Source: Enoplosus armatus (lineage: Eukaryota > Chordata > Actinopteri > Centrarchiformes > Enoplosidae). From it: 64,000 nucleotides of DNA. The stretch lies in NCBI RefSeq assembly GCF_043641665.1, contig NC_092184.1:20101108-20165107 (forward strand), given 5' to 3'. A program made the position numbers and the translations under genes. Below the pieces are notes generated by a model. The model ran no database searches and was not told the DNA's origin. It worked only from the letters and a program-made list of their open reading frames with translations. Position 1 is the stretch's first letter. Each line of letters starts with the position of its first letter. This document shows, piece by piece, positions 50,173 to 62,599 of the stretch.

Positions 50173-51866
50173 CTGTTGGAGCAGAGAGAGGAGGAAGGTG
50201 AGATGGGATTTGTTGATGAAATTAACTACTTTTTAGTGCTTATTATTCTTCAATTTTAACAAGACAAAATGTAACAAAAAAAAGTAAAGAGATAAAAATA
50301 TGAATAAACTAGAAACAAACAACAAAAACCTCTTCTTTCTTTACGTGAATAAGCTGATGCACAAAGACAGATCATCTCTCAGGTGATGAATTAGTAAACA
50401 GCTGGGAGCAATCCTGCTAGTTCTATTCAAAGGTTGTGATCACAGCCTTGTTTGCTCTAAAACAGGGTAAGAACATTGAGACTAATCTGTTTTCTTGAGA
50501 CACACACACAGCTTGTTTGATGTGAGCGGATCAATCAGGCATGCAGAGGCAAAAAGTGTTTCGAGACAGAGAGACTGTGACCCAGGCATGACCTCCCATG
50601 ACCCCGCAGCTTGTGACCTAAAGCAGACCGACACTGCACGCATCCAAGCCTGCACATGCACACTTCAATTTCCTAACATCCAATTTGATCCAAGATTTTA
50701 GGATGAAGCTGCTCAACTTCCTTTGACATCAACAACCAGCCATTCACATGACAATAAACACACACACACACACACACACACAGAGACAAGACACGCAAAC
50801 AAGCAGTTATGGTTCCCCTGTCATAACCCGAGTGTGGGAAAAGGAAATCAACCCACTTTCAGAGGGGGCATCACTTTCAGAGTCCGTGACACACACGCGC
50901 ACACAAACACACACCATCAGTCATTGTGAAAGTGTGTGGTACGAGTCAGTGTGGGAGAGTTTAACTGTCACAGCTGATAGGACCTGCCCTGCTGTAACCA
51001 CTGCGGTTAGCCCTCTGTGCTCGCGAAAGGAACATCATCATCACCAAACTCTCCATCGGCCGTGTTCACACACCACTGTCGACTCATTCTCACGAAGTCC
51101 CACACAGCTGGTCCCATTTGCCCTATTTACGTTTTCTTCTTTCTCCCTTCCTCCTCTCACATCGCCTCTCATTCGCCCTGTGTTTGTTGTTAAGAAATGT
51201 TTTTGTTCGTGTTTCTGTCTGCAAGTGAAGACGCAGCTGTGGCTGAAATATTAAACAACTGAAGTCTGGACAGAAGAGGTTAACGATACATTTTGTGCCA
51301 CAACAGCAAAATATGCGAAACTCAGGCAAAAGAGGAACCAAATAATGCAACACAACAGAAACCACACTGCACTGATTTTTGGTACAACTTTAGCATCACT
51401 TTGGGCTCATAGTATCATATAAACATAGATGTGAAATACTAACTTCTGTGCTAAACACTAACTTAGGTCTCCAAATCTCTTGACTGTGAAAACAAATTAC
51501 TATCAAACTAACTATAACACCACTTAAACATTCTCATCACGTAGTAGCTGATGATAATTCCAGCAGTTCAGCTGAGTTACGCTCAATAAAGCAACCACAA
51601 TTGCGGCAAAGTCACAGCTGCAGCACGCAGAGGAAGAAATGCATGCAAAAGAAGTGAAGACGCTCAAACTTGTTGACAGTAAACTTTCTAACCCTGACAG
51701 AAATGTTTCTTCTGTTTTCTTAAAAATAGTGTCACAGGGACTGGTTACGATTATTGGAAATGATTCATGATTTTGAGGTTAGATTAACAGATGATATCTC
51801 CAGTAATGAGGAAGTGCTTTCATTAAAAAATAGCCTTAAAGAAAATGCTTTCGCTTGTGGGCTCAC
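50173..51866 (-). other. tiparp: tiparp intron between linker exon and catalytic-core exon
   Basis: A 1694-bp intron with consensus borders. It holds a (CA)n tract at 50757-50782 and CA-rich sequence near 50888-50915. Otherwise it is unremarkable unique-looking sequence. Confidence 0.85.
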
Positions 51867-52169
51867 CTCTTGTACTTCTCCCAGAGGAAGGGGTTCTGCA
51901 CGCGCATGATCTTGATGATCCTGAACTTGGTCTCCGACACCGTCTTGTGGAAAAGGCTGTACACCGTCCGGAAGCTGCGGTCTTCGCGCGAGACCGGCAC
52001 CTGCAGGAAGTCCTGGCTCATCGTCATGGGCAACCACGTCTCTGGAAAAAGGCTGGGTGGGTTGGTGGTCGTCGGCGAGAGGGGATGCGACACGGAGAGA
52101 TCCATGGATGAGGAGGAGGAGGAGGCGGAAGAACAAGGGAGGGGAGATGAAGAGAGGCCGCCCAAAGTC
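51867..52169 (-). CDS. tiparp: tiparp (PARP7), exon linking WWE to ART domain
   Basis: The acceptor is TCTCTAG (AG at 52171-52170) and the donor is AGAG|GTGAGC (GT at 51866-51865). The 303 nt begin with one base completing a Gln codon and end with two bases of the Arg codon finished in the next exon. A Ser/Pro/Thr-rich linker with a run of six Ser occupies about the first 40 residues. Then comes FPETWLPM, SQDFLQVPVS and FRTVYSLFHKTV, the start of the catalytic domain, and NPFLWEKYKR, the conserved lead into the KKEYM of the next exon. The linker is the least conserved part, as expected for disordered sequence between domains. Confidence 0.93.
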
Positions 52170-52781
52170 CTAGAGACAGATAGAGCATAAGATATTTATC
52201 ACAATTACTATTTACATCATTTGATTTACAAACCCTTTAATAGCTGTAGCTTCCTACTTCATTACTACATGGTAGAGTTTGCCACATTAGCAGTCGAGAC
52301 AAAGTACAACTATATATAAAAAACAGACAGTAACCTGTCCCTTACAGCTGTATTTGTAATGCTTTATTTTATGGGTCCCATAGTTTCCTAGAAGGAAATT
52401 AGATGTAACTGTAAAGTCAAAGGAAGGTTCCTAGAAAGACGGATGTAAAGTAGCAGTAATGAGACAGACAGTTGTCTGGATGTCTTAATTAATTGGAAGT
52501 GTCATATAGACTTCCAATGACTTAATTCCAATTACTTGCTAGCATAAATTACTGGAGTCTGGCAGTTTCTCGTCAGTGCTCAACTGGGCAGCCAGTGAAA
52601 TTTGTCAAACGAGGATGCAATATAATAAAATAACAATAATGAATTAATATTCATTCAGGTTTCGATGGAGCACTCATGTCCAGCAGCAACAACCTCTTAT
52701 AAACATAACCAACTAAACTCAAATAACTGTCTTAGAGGTTTGTTTTTATTTTCTCTATAATTAGTACCAAATTACATAGTT

Positions 52782-53090
52782 CTTTCCAGGAAAACTGAAA
52801 GGAAATTATTAGAAAATTCCATACCCATAAACTTAAGCACTGCCTACAATATATTTTGTTTTGTTCCACATTTTGTCAAAAAATAAGATCAACCACATTA
52901 TCTTTATTCCTTCCTACAGCTTCAGTCCCATGTGTCTCCAATCAAAGCTGCATCTTAATGTAAAACAAAACCGGTCCACTGCGTTGAACCGACACGTCTG
53001 CACTTTCAAAATTGCAACCCTCCCGACTGTCAACATTTCCATGATCCAAATGAATGCCAATGTGTTCTGTAAATCTAATTTGAAGCACTA
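52782..53090. repeat. Intronic interspersed repeat, copy 1
   Basis: It shares with 53591-53815 the segments AAAGGAAATTATTAG, AAATTCCATACCCATAAA, TCCCATGTGTCTCCAATCAA and GTAAAACAAAACCGGTCC. Its tail (53034-53090) also matches 49734-49790. A further relative of its start may lie at 52370-52440 (TTCCTAGAAGGAAATTAG). No protein is encoded. Confidence 0.75.
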
Positions 53091-53590
53091 TGAGCGAGAT
53101 AGCAACAGTGAGGTGTGTGCTGGAGGGAACATACTTGTCAAGCACACCAAACAGCTCCTTTAGGGACAATAAAGCATGTAACCTCAATATAAACCAGATA
53201 CATAAAGACTCAATTTAGCATTTACAAAAGTATGTCACTTTCAGCTGACACATCAAACCAAAGGCCGATGTCTTAGCTAAGATATACGGATGAAACAAAG
53301 AAGAATTAAACAGCTCATGCCACTAGTATGAAGAAAACTGTGCTTTTATATATTATTTATACCTTGGTAACTATCCCTTTAATATCTCTGGTTACTGCTG
53401 GGAATGCTGTAAATCAATGGGCAGGACTCCTTTATGGCAATATAGGATGTATAGGATGTTGCATCTATGTGATGAAGTATTTTTCAAATATTTAATTCCC
53501 TGCATTGCCCATAACCACACATTCCCATCTTGTTGTTTTATATAAAAGGTTTGTTAATTGAACGTTCTAAAAATGTACTATATTCCCAAA

Positions 53591-53815
53591 TCCTTTCCAG
53601 GAAACTCAAAGGAAATTATTAGGAAATTCCATACCCATAAAATTAAGAGCTGCCTCCAATGTATTTAGATCTGTTCCATTATTATTAGTCCTTCCTACAG
53701 CTTCACTCCCATGTGTCTCCAATCAAAGCTGCATCTTAACGTAAAACAAAACCGGTCCGCCGTAATGAACCGACACGTCTACACTTCCAAAATCACATCC
53801 CACCAACTGTCAACA
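53591..53815. repeat. Intronic interspersed repeat, copy 2
   Basis: A second copy about 800 bp from copy 1, same orientation, with many point differences and small indels. It ends near CAACTGTCAACA. The identity level suggests two old insertions or an old duplication. Confidence 0.75.
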
Positions 53816-56229
53816 ATGACATCACTGCCCACAGCGCTGCGGAGCGGCTCCACGGCAGCCGCCAGCCGTCACCAACCAAACAAAACAGCAGGGCCGCGCG
53901 AAAATGAAACCCAGACACCAAACAAGACGACAGGGAGGCAGAGGTAGGAGGGAGAGACAGGAACCAGAACAAGAGAGGGGGGAAGAATAAAAATGCCAAT
54001 CATGAAAGCGACAAAAAAAACTATTGTGTCTGGCATTTGAGTCAATAACAGTGGTTAGGCTGTCAAGTTATCACTCTGTAAGTGTAAATGCTGTTAGCCC
54101 TATCAGCCATAAGAGAGTGTGCACGTGTGTGTGTGTGTGTTGTCAAGAGACTGTGATTAGTGTGACTCTGAGTCAGTGCGACAGTGTTTCTCATCTCTTT
54201 TCTCTCTCTCTGTTATCTTGTCTCTCCGGTCTCGATCTACCCCCCCATCGCAATCGATGTCTCTATTCCCTGTGTGCTTTGAAGAGATCACAGACAGCCT
54301 GCTGCAAAAAACAAGTGTGAAATGAAAAGCGACAGATAACAAGAGAATGATGGGGTTGAGGAGAGAAAAAGAGTGAAAAGGAGAAAAGATTGGGGCAGAT
54401 AGCAAGGGAGGGAGAGAGGGAGGAGATGGCTGAAAATAACATCATCGGAGGGGGAAGGAGAGGGAGAGAGGAGGGGAGGGAGCAAGGGAGAGTGCCAATC
54501 AAGCTAATGACCTCAACCTCTAAGCCTTGCACAGATTGTTCCTGACACACACACTTGTTTTGGTCACATGGGAGGACACTGCATTGGCTTGCATACATTT
54601 CCCCTGGACAAAAAAAACAACAACCCTAAATTTAAACAAAAACCAAGCAGTAACGTTAAGATTTTGACGCTTTGCCTAGTTGGGACCTGCTTTTTGTCCC
54701 CATTATGTGACTGTGTGATCAGATTCTTCTCCTCAAAGTGATTTACTGAAGCGCACGCACAACAAACGGATGAAAAAAGTCCCAGGAACAAATCCCTCGA
54801 TCCAAATTCCAGCTCCCCACAGTCACATTTCACACTCCTTCACTCACCAGCTCTACTCTGCACCCAGGCTGGAAACCATTTCTCTCACTTCCTCTCTCTG
54901 TGTGCTCTCTATCTCACTCTCTAACTTTCTCCCTCGTTCCTCCTCCTGCCTCCTGCTTCCCCCACCGAATTTTCTCTCCCTTTCCTCCATCTACTGCTCT
55001 CCATTTTGTCTTCTCTTGACTGCCGAGCACTGTAGGAACAGCTCGTGCCAGCGTTCGCTCTGTGCGGGACGCTGGCAGGACACCGCAGCAGCAGCCTGCT
55101 CGGCAAAGGAAGTGAAATATTCTGCAAATGGGGTGAGATGACTCCACTTGTTTCCAATCTGGTATCACTTGTTTCAGGAATATCACTGAGCCGGATCACT
55201 TCACTGCTATAAAGAAAATGGCAGCTGAAAAAAAAAACCTAAAATCAGCTTATATCCTCTAGTAAGAATTGGACAGATCTCATCTCATCTCACAGGAAAA
55301 ATAAGATTTAAAACCAATTGAAATTACTTCAGTGGATATCTCTTGAGTAGTGGGGCTCGCTGGATTGTGTTTCTCCTTTCACTCTCCCCTCTCTATGTAT
55401 CTCTTGTCTCATCTGTTCTCATTTGCCTCATTATCTCATTTTCCGTCTGTCTGATTCAGGCCAGCTCTGCTTCTGCACAGGATGGCTCCTGTGTCCCGGT
55501 GACTCTGTTTGATTTGCCAAAAATGGGAAGTGTTAATATGGGCTTCAAGTTCAGCTCAGGCTGCCAACGTGCAACAGTATTGGAATGGACAAAAGAATGT
55601 GGTGTTCAAGGGCTTTTGAGTATTCAGCCCTGACTGCGACATTAGCATTGTGTACCGACCTCTGTGTGCCTGCCTGTCTCCAAACAGGGACTCAGGAGGC
55701 TCACAGAAGACAGAGAGCCACAGGGAGACAGTGTATCACATACTGAAGAGCCAACTCAGTGTGTGTGTGTGTGTGTGTTACTGTGCATGTGTTGCCAGGC
55801 ACTAAAATCGGGGACTTTGTTCTAATAGCCACTGTGGCTTCATATCCAAAATACTGAATGTTCTCTAACAAGGTTGATATCTGAGTGCTAAACGATCGGC
55901 AGGGCTCTGCCAGAGAGTACAATGGGAACCAGAGGGAGGAGGGTGTGAAAGATAGAGACAAAGAGAGACTATCAATCAAGTGAATTACCTCCACCTCTCA
56001 ACCGAGGACTCACTGTTCCTGACACTTTGCCTTACTATTAATTAGCAGCTATTCTAAACCCTAATGCTAATCAGACAGCTTTGATATCCTTCATAGAGGT
56101 TAACAGAAACAATGCATTTTTTGCATCTCAATAGCTTCCATATCGACAACACCAGGCATGTTTGAAACTTGGCTTGTTGGTCCGCTCGTCCTCTATGTGA
56201 CCAGATGATTGGCAGAAACAAGACTAAAG

Positions 56230-56400
56230 AGTCTACAGCCTGACGTCGGCATGCTAACATGCTCGCAATAACAGCGGTAACACGATGATGTTTAGCAGGT
56301 ATAATGTTGACCATGTTCACCATGCTACTTTAGTGTGTAAGCATGCTAACATTTGCTAATTAGCACAAAACACATAGTACAGCTGAGGCATGAATGTCTC
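56230..56400. repeat. Interspersed repeat rich in GCTAAC motifs
   Basis: Contains GGCATGCTAACATGCTCGC, AAGCATGCTAACATTTGC and TAATTAGCACAAAACACATA followed by GTACAGCTGAGGC. I recognise this wording as a common fish interspersed repeat. The class is unknown to me. Confidence 0.55.
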
Positions 56401-56570
56401 TACAGAACTGAAGTGCAATCCGTCCAATAGCTGGCCGACAGACAGACCGACATTGCCATCCTTAGAGACAAGCCGCTAGCATGCGTCTCTGGATCGGTAA
56501 CATCCAAGCTAGGCCTCTATGTGCGCACACCTCCTTAGGTTAAGAAGCGAAATCCAGGGTCTTAACTTAC

Positions 56571-56758
56571 TGTAGGAGGGGTGTAAGCATCACGGAGGAC
56601 ATGAACATAGGCCGCTTCTTGATCTGACGTCTGAACCCAAAGACCGCGTTCTGCTGGAAGCCCTCCCTGATGTTGAGGATATACTGGTTCTGGAGCGTAA
56701 TGAATCGCACCTCCTTAAGACCCCTCGAACTCGCCTCCTCTATGAGCTTCACCACCGG
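56571..56758 (-). CDS. tiparp: tiparp (PARP7), exon with second half of WWE domain
   Basis: The acceptor is CTCCACAG (AG at 56760-56759), the start is in phase 0, and the donor is CTACA|GTAAGT (GT at 56570-56569). The 188 nt encode VVKLIEEASSRGLKEVRFIT, a variable loop, and FRRQIKKRPMF, ending LLQ with the Gln codon split. WWE domains bind ADP-ribose or iso-ADP-ribose units and often sit beside PARP catalytic domains. The loop between QNQYIL and FRRQIKK appears several residues longer than in my recollection of mammalian TIPARP. This is either normal fish variation or a sign that the gene is one of two fish paralogues. Confidence 0.9.
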
Positions 56759-57224
56759 CTGTGGAGGAGAAGAGGCGGAAGAAAAAAGAAGACACGAAGA
56801 GAGAGTTAAGACTCAATTGTTTTAAACAGTTGACTGTTTTGCATTTTCATTCAACAGAGGAAGGAGGAAAGGGAGAGTTTGCAGAAGGAAATGTCAGTGA
56901 AGTGTGGTGCAATGTTCGGATAACAAAAAGCCAAGCTGATAACGAGTATCATCATGAGACACAAACTCACAGATACACATGGGTAGAAAACAGTCAATCT
57001 TTACTGATTTGGTGAAATAAATTGCAATTGGCTGGGGACAGCTGTGTCACAAGGGGTGTTTAGATGTGTGTGTGTGTGTGTGTGTGTGTGTGTCTAAATT
57101 GATCCCATCACAGCGGCTAGACAATCGATTGGTGTGGGCAGAGTTAATGCGTCTGACCTCATGGTTCATAGAGCGTGCACGCAAATCAACAAACACACAC
57201 ACATAAATGCACCGAGTGGCTCAC
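56759..57224 (-). other. tiparp: tiparp intron within the WWE domain
   Basis: A 466-bp intron splitting the WWE domain between YSE and PVVKLI. It contains a (TG)n tract at 57065-57092, probably length-variable. Confidence 0.85.
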
Positions 57225-57414
57225 CTCGGAGTATTCCCTCCAGCCAAAGTTGTCTCTGCAGTAGTACTTCCACACTGTGTGGCAGCTGGGGGTGGGGTTT
57301 GGGTTCGTTGTGGGCGTGGGTAGAGGGCTGGCGGGAGTGGTCAGTCGTCGGACGCGGTCAAACTCCAGGTCACACACTCGCATTGCCCCGAAGTCTAGGG
57401 AAAACACTCGACCC
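57225..57414 (-). CDS. tiparp: tiparp (PARP7), exon with first half of WWE domain
   Basis: The acceptor is TGTTTCAG (AG at 57416-57415). The first base completes a codon from an exon not found in this window, and the exon ends in phase 0 at GAG|GTGAGC (donor GT at 57224-57223). The 190 nt encode GRVFSLDFGAMRVCDLEFDR, then VRRLTTP, a Pro/Thr/Asn-rich insert, and HTVWKYYCRDNFGWREYSE. The conserved Trp and aromatic pattern of HTVWKYYC and FGWREY mark a WWE domain. The codon split at the 5' end shows that at least one more coding exon exists to the right. About 280 N-terminal residues are missing compared with the roughly 657-residue mammalian protein. Confidence 0.9.
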
Positions 57415-57933
57415 CTGAAACACAAAGTAATAAAACTTAACTAACTGCTGCAATCAGCGAGAAAAAGAGCATAATACACATACACATGACCGGTTAACAT
57501 GTGGCTGTGGCACGGTGACCTTGTTGTTAAATGGTCACAGTTTATATTTCCATCAGCAGCCACATGACCAGGCATGGTTAATTTAACCCGAGTGCCCTGG
57601 AGCAAGACGACCAAACCTCTAATTGCTCACTGTCAGTATGAGTCACACAGCATCAACTACATGACTTACATGCCACATGTAAACATGCAGAGAATAGACA
57701 CAAACAAGACATACATGCTCAAAACATTATATTTACACACACTGACAACATGAATGTCACTATAATGACTCACATATCAATCTCATTTTAATAACATCTC
57801 TTCAAAAACTAAAACAGACCAGAACTTAAGAGACTCTGCCCAGACTTAAACCCGAATGATGTAAGGGAGATTTCCAAGGAAAATGCTACTTCTGCTATTT
57901 CATTATGTAGCATGAGGGCATAGTTGTAGGAAT

Positions 57934-58216
57934 AGTCCAAACATTTTGGTATTCGCTTTTTGTTTTCTAGCCGAGAGTTACATGAGAAGACTGATGACAC
58001 TCTGTACAGTAAATATGAAGCTATCGCTATCAGCTGTTAGCTTAGCTGGCCAGCTTAGCTTATATTGTATTAATATATTGTGTTAATCAGTGAGCTTTAG
58101 AGGTGCTGGAGGTGGATTTTGTTACCTCTGGACAGAGCCAGGCTAGCTGTTTTCCTATGTTTCCAGTCTTTATGCTAAGCTAAGCAGCAGCTGGTTGTAG
58201 CTTCATATTTGTCATC
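57934..58216. repeat. Foldback repeat, copy E (3' truncated)
   Basis: It begins AGTCCAAACATTTTGG and contains GTTAGCTTAGCTGGCC, GAGCCAGGCTAGCTGTTTTC and CCAGTCTTTATGCTAAGC. It stops after CTTCATATTT, before the usual right terminal arm. It lies in the probable upstream intron of tiparp. Confidence 0.65.
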
Positions 58217-58803
58217 TCGCCTGCCCCTTTTGTCGACAAGTCATCAGATTCAGCTGATAAGAGAAGCAGAGATTGTGTGTCCTGCTCAAGGACACATCGG
58301 GGAGGGGGGAGGTTAACCTGGGCTCTCTGGTTTAAGGTTAAAGACATGCTAAAAGCATCTGCTCCGTAAATAAATAGTGGACATGCGTAATCTCATCACG
58401 TGCATACAACCTCCCTTAACCCTTCTCTGTCGCGACAAGCGTGGGTCAAAACCCCAATGTGTGTGTGCGCATGTGTGTGTGTGTGTGTGTGTGCATCAGT
58501 CTGTCTACATTAGTCCTCCATAGGGCCTCTGGCAAATCCTTTCTGGGTCAGACATACCACTCACATAAATGTGGGCATCATACACTGGCACGCTATGCCA
58601 TGGACGGCAGACAGACAGAGAGCCAGACACACACACACATATATATGCACACACACCGCATACATAGAGAGTGACGTGCAAACTTTGCAAGACACTCACA
58701 TGGGCCAAACACACAAAAACACGCACACATCCTGACAGTGTTAATGGGCTCATTGATTTTTGCCGGGAAACTAATTGGATATAATGTCAAAGGTTAGACA
58801 TCG

Positions 58804-58840
<37 letters not shown>

Positions 58841-60619
58841 GCAGGGGTTGTGTTCTTGTAATGTGTGTGCCTCAGGTTTGTCCTAAATAAAGCACATGAA
58901 TTACTGCCTTTAGATGTTGCCCGTCTTAAATACAGAGAAGCTGAGTGGGAGTGTGTGGACCTGACGAGTTATTAGTTCAACAGCCTGGAGAAGTGAAACC
59001 ACATACTATAATGGGTACACTGTATACAAATATTCAGTTTCATCTACTGTAAGTGCAATTACTGGTCACTGGGGTTACAGGCACACACACATACACATTA
59101 CTTTCGGTCTGGAAGGTGAGAGGTGCTGAGTCATTATCCAAAAACATATATTACACACTGATACAAATACTAATCATATACACTGTATTTGCTGTCAGTG
59201 TTTCTGCTAAGTCATGGGGTGACTGCATCTCTGTAAGAGGAAGTGAAATAGGAATTCATTCACTGAGCACGTGCAGAAACAAAACAGCAACTGAGGAGTG
59301 ACTCACTGATTGTCAGAGCACCCGATTACCAGAAAGACAGAGCAGATTGACCAGTTATTGTTTTCTGAGCTGTATTCAGGCATTCAAGTAACTAAAAAGC
59401 ATGTTTCAGTTTCTTACAAAAGAAACAGAGAATCACGTTTTGATATTAAAAAGGCAGAGATAGAACCAGAAAGATGATGGAGGCAGGCGCAACGAGAAAA
59501 GACAGGGACACAGAAGGATGTGAAAGGCAGGAAAACTGAAAAACGTAGCAGAAACAAATGAATTGTGAAAACAGTACATCCCTTTTTTTTTCCTCCTCTG
59601 GTCAGCCCGTCCTCTTCCACTCACTTTGTTCTTAATTTTTTTTCTCACTTTGCTCTGTCATGTCTCTGCTCTGTTCCCTGTTTCACTGCTTCTTTCTGTC
59701 TCTCCACACATCTCTGTTGTCTGTACTTTCTGTCTGAAAAAGAAAATACTCTGGCTGCACCTGCATGGCCCGATCTCTCTCTCTCTCTTTTGCCGTCTCT
59801 GTCTCCCAGTACAGAACACTTTCTGCCCGCAACAGTATGTTATGATGACAAGAGGTTCTGTACGTGTGTGTGTGTGTGGACCAAAAGTCACTCTCGAGTC
59901 CACACACATACATATATATTTGGTTTTTATTATGAGGAAGTTAAGTGAACTTTGTCTCATTTACAGGCAGCCTCCCTACCTCGCTGATTACCTCTCACAC
60001 ACACACACACTTTCTCTCTCACACACACTCAGACGAAGACAGATCTCCAGAGAGGTCAGTCAGAGGTTCTCAAAGCCTTTCACAGAGTCCTTTTCCCTCC
60101 CTCGCTCCCAGACTAGTTTGTGCTGTTCTAAAAATAAAATTCCGCCGGTTAAATTAAGTGCACTGAGATTCGGCGCTTTTCAGCAGCGTGGAGGCCAATC
60201 AAAACGTCTGAGAGAGACGCGAGGCACGCCCACTCTGGCAAGGTCGACATTTTCAAGACCATGCTTGAAATGTCGGGCTGCTCCAAGGTACACACACAAA
60301 AAGTCAACTGAAAATGCAAATGTGAGGAGCAGATGTTTTCGTTTTCCAGGAAAAAGACATTCGAACAGAAAACCCAACTGCTGACTAGGGAGGGGTGTTT
60401 GTATGCTACAGGTGAAAGAAGAAGGCCCTTGAGCAAATCACGCTGAAAATGCACCAAACCTGCTCTGTTCTTGCACCGGGCAGCTCCCAGGTGTGAATGT
60501 GTGTGTGTGTCAGTGCAGAATGTGAAAGCGAGTTCAGCAAAAACCTTTCCCTGGATAAATAAAGGTTAAGAAAACTCACTGCACTGTCAAAATGGCTGTT
60601 AATCCCACACACTGCCTTT

Positions 60620-60620
<1 letters not shown>

Positions 60621-60670
<50 letters not shown>

Positions 60671-61054
60671 TCGAACTTTCTCACAGCTGCACACACAAGG
60701 ACCCGCATACCACCATCAGTCATGCTATTGTCAACGTCACAGCCCAGAAAAAAAAAGAAAATAACATGAGCGCTCACTCTCACACACGAGATTTTCGACA
60801 GATTCACGTAAACATGCGCAATCTTCACCCAGTCACGCCTTGATAAGTCAGTCAGTCAGCCAGTCAACCAAATCTGCTGACGAAGGCTTCTTTGACACAC
60901 ACGCACGCACGCACACACACACACACTACCTTGATGTCATGGGTTAGTGTTATTTCCTCGTGTTAGAGCTATTCACCTTCCACTTATCTATTTAAATGTG
61001 CTTCATTTGATTTTGTTTTTTTAGCTCTGAAGGATGCGGATAACATGAAGTCAA

Positions 61055-61109
<55 letters not shown>

Positions 61110-61717
61110 GAGAACAGGAGGAAATGTACGCCGTCATCTCCTGCATGTCCTGGATTGTTCCTGTTAAGAGTGTGTCTCTGTCCTCCTCTGTAGCACATCA
61201 TTACGCTCACAGTTCAGGGTGTCCTCTCTCTCTCTCTCTCAGCCCTTTAACCCTCCTCTTTGAAATTTTAAAACTCTTCCCAGGGCACAAAGCGTGAAAG
61301 AAACTGATGTAAGGTGGGAAGATAAATGAGTTTAACACTGTAAAAAAGAGAACAGCTGATTGCAAACAAAAAAAAAGGTGAGAAAAACACAAAAAAAAGT
61401 GAAAGGGGGATACTGCTCGAGTGCAGAGGCAAAGAACACACACATTTCCACATGTGTTACACCTCGTTGGGCCCTCAAGGGACGATACAACAATGAAAGT
61501 GATACAAAGAGAGGGAGAAAGGGAGGAAAAGAGGGGTGAGACAAGGAAACATAGAGAGCGAAAGATCCAGTGAGGAACGATCACAGAGATAAAGGAGGAA
61601 GAGGTGGAGAGGGGGAAAAGATGGAGAGATAAAGGCAGACTCTGAGTAATAAGAGAGGCAGAGAGAGCCAGACCTCGCCCCACTGATTCATGGCATGGAC
61701 TGTCTGACACGTTATAG

Positions 61718-61753
<36 letters not shown>

Positions 61754-62217
61754 ATTATCTTGACATCGCCTTTTTTCACACACACACACACAATATCACC
61801 ACACGCATACAAGCTCTCATAGACACAACCATCCTTGATTTTCTTTCATTCGTGACACAAAGAGGTAACATGGAATCCCCCACGATATAAACACACACAC
61901 ACACACACACCTTGGTGTCAGGTCGCTCTGCCCTTGGTGCTCGGTGACTCTTTATGTCAGTTAATGACAAGCAAGGCTTTTATCACCTGGCTGACAAAAG
62001 ACTCTCTCACACACACACACACACACATATATGAAAAATGTGTGTTTCGTCATGGTTACGTCAAAAGAAATCAGCATGAAGTCCCTAAAGTCCCCCCTTA
62101 CGCAGATATTACAGGAAATTGGCCTAATTATAGGAGACTTGGTTCAGAATATGTGTTTTCCTGTAAATAACAAACGTCACGTAATAAAATAAAAGCGTAC
62201 GTTTTTTTCTCATACTT

Positions 62218-62271
<54 letters not shown>

Positions 62272-62588
62272 CAGTACAGCATAAATCTGTTGACAAGCGA
62301 CTGTACAGCCGAAGATTATCACAGTATAACTTTTAGAAGCGATGACTGTGACATTCCTCCTTACTGCTGAGTTCATGACTAAGGCGGATTAGTTGGACTT
62401 CCATTCCTGCTTATCATATGGATGGGATTAACCTGCGCTATGGATCACACACACACACACACACACGGGAACAGCTCAGCACAGAACACACACTCACATA
62501 CACTTCAATGGGCTGCAAGGGACATAATCAGATGCAGACACACAAAAATGCCGTCCACTCCCTCTCTTCCGCGCACACACACACACAC
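60621..62588. repeat. Cluster of (CA)n microsatellites
   Basis: Separate CA runs at about 60621-60668, 61055-61107, 61719-61749, 61890-61910, 62229-62270, 62447-62466 and 62572-62588, with shorter ones between. All are CA on the plus strand. No gene signal among them. Confidence 0.88.
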
Positions 62589-62599
62589 GGCAGAAGGCA

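Larger units (their letters stand above)
52170..56570 (-). other. tiparp: tiparp large intron between WWE and linker exons
   Basis: A 4401-bp intron with GT (56570-56569) and AG (52171-52170) borders. It carries two related repeat copies (52782-53090 and 53591-53815), short purine/pyrimidine tracts (about 54180-54240, 54360-54490 and 54880-55010), a (GT)n tract at 55760-55778, and an interspersed repeat rich in GCTAAC motifs at 56230-56400. No exon was seen. Confidence 0.8.

Noticed and set aside
58240..58345. Possible tRNA-like SINE (CTGCTCAAGGACACATC phrase)
   Set aside because: The phrase recalls a common fish repeat, but the rest is too diverged to assign or bound.
59626..60384. 252-residue open frame on the plus strand
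   Set aside because: Built from pyrimidine-rich and CA-rich sequence (Ser/Leu/Phe and His/Thr runs), no domain, no conserved pattern.
61207..61812. 201-residue open frame on the minus strand
   Set aside because: Dominated by CA-repeat Cys/Val runs and purine-tract Ser/Phe/Leu; lies within the microsatellite cluster.
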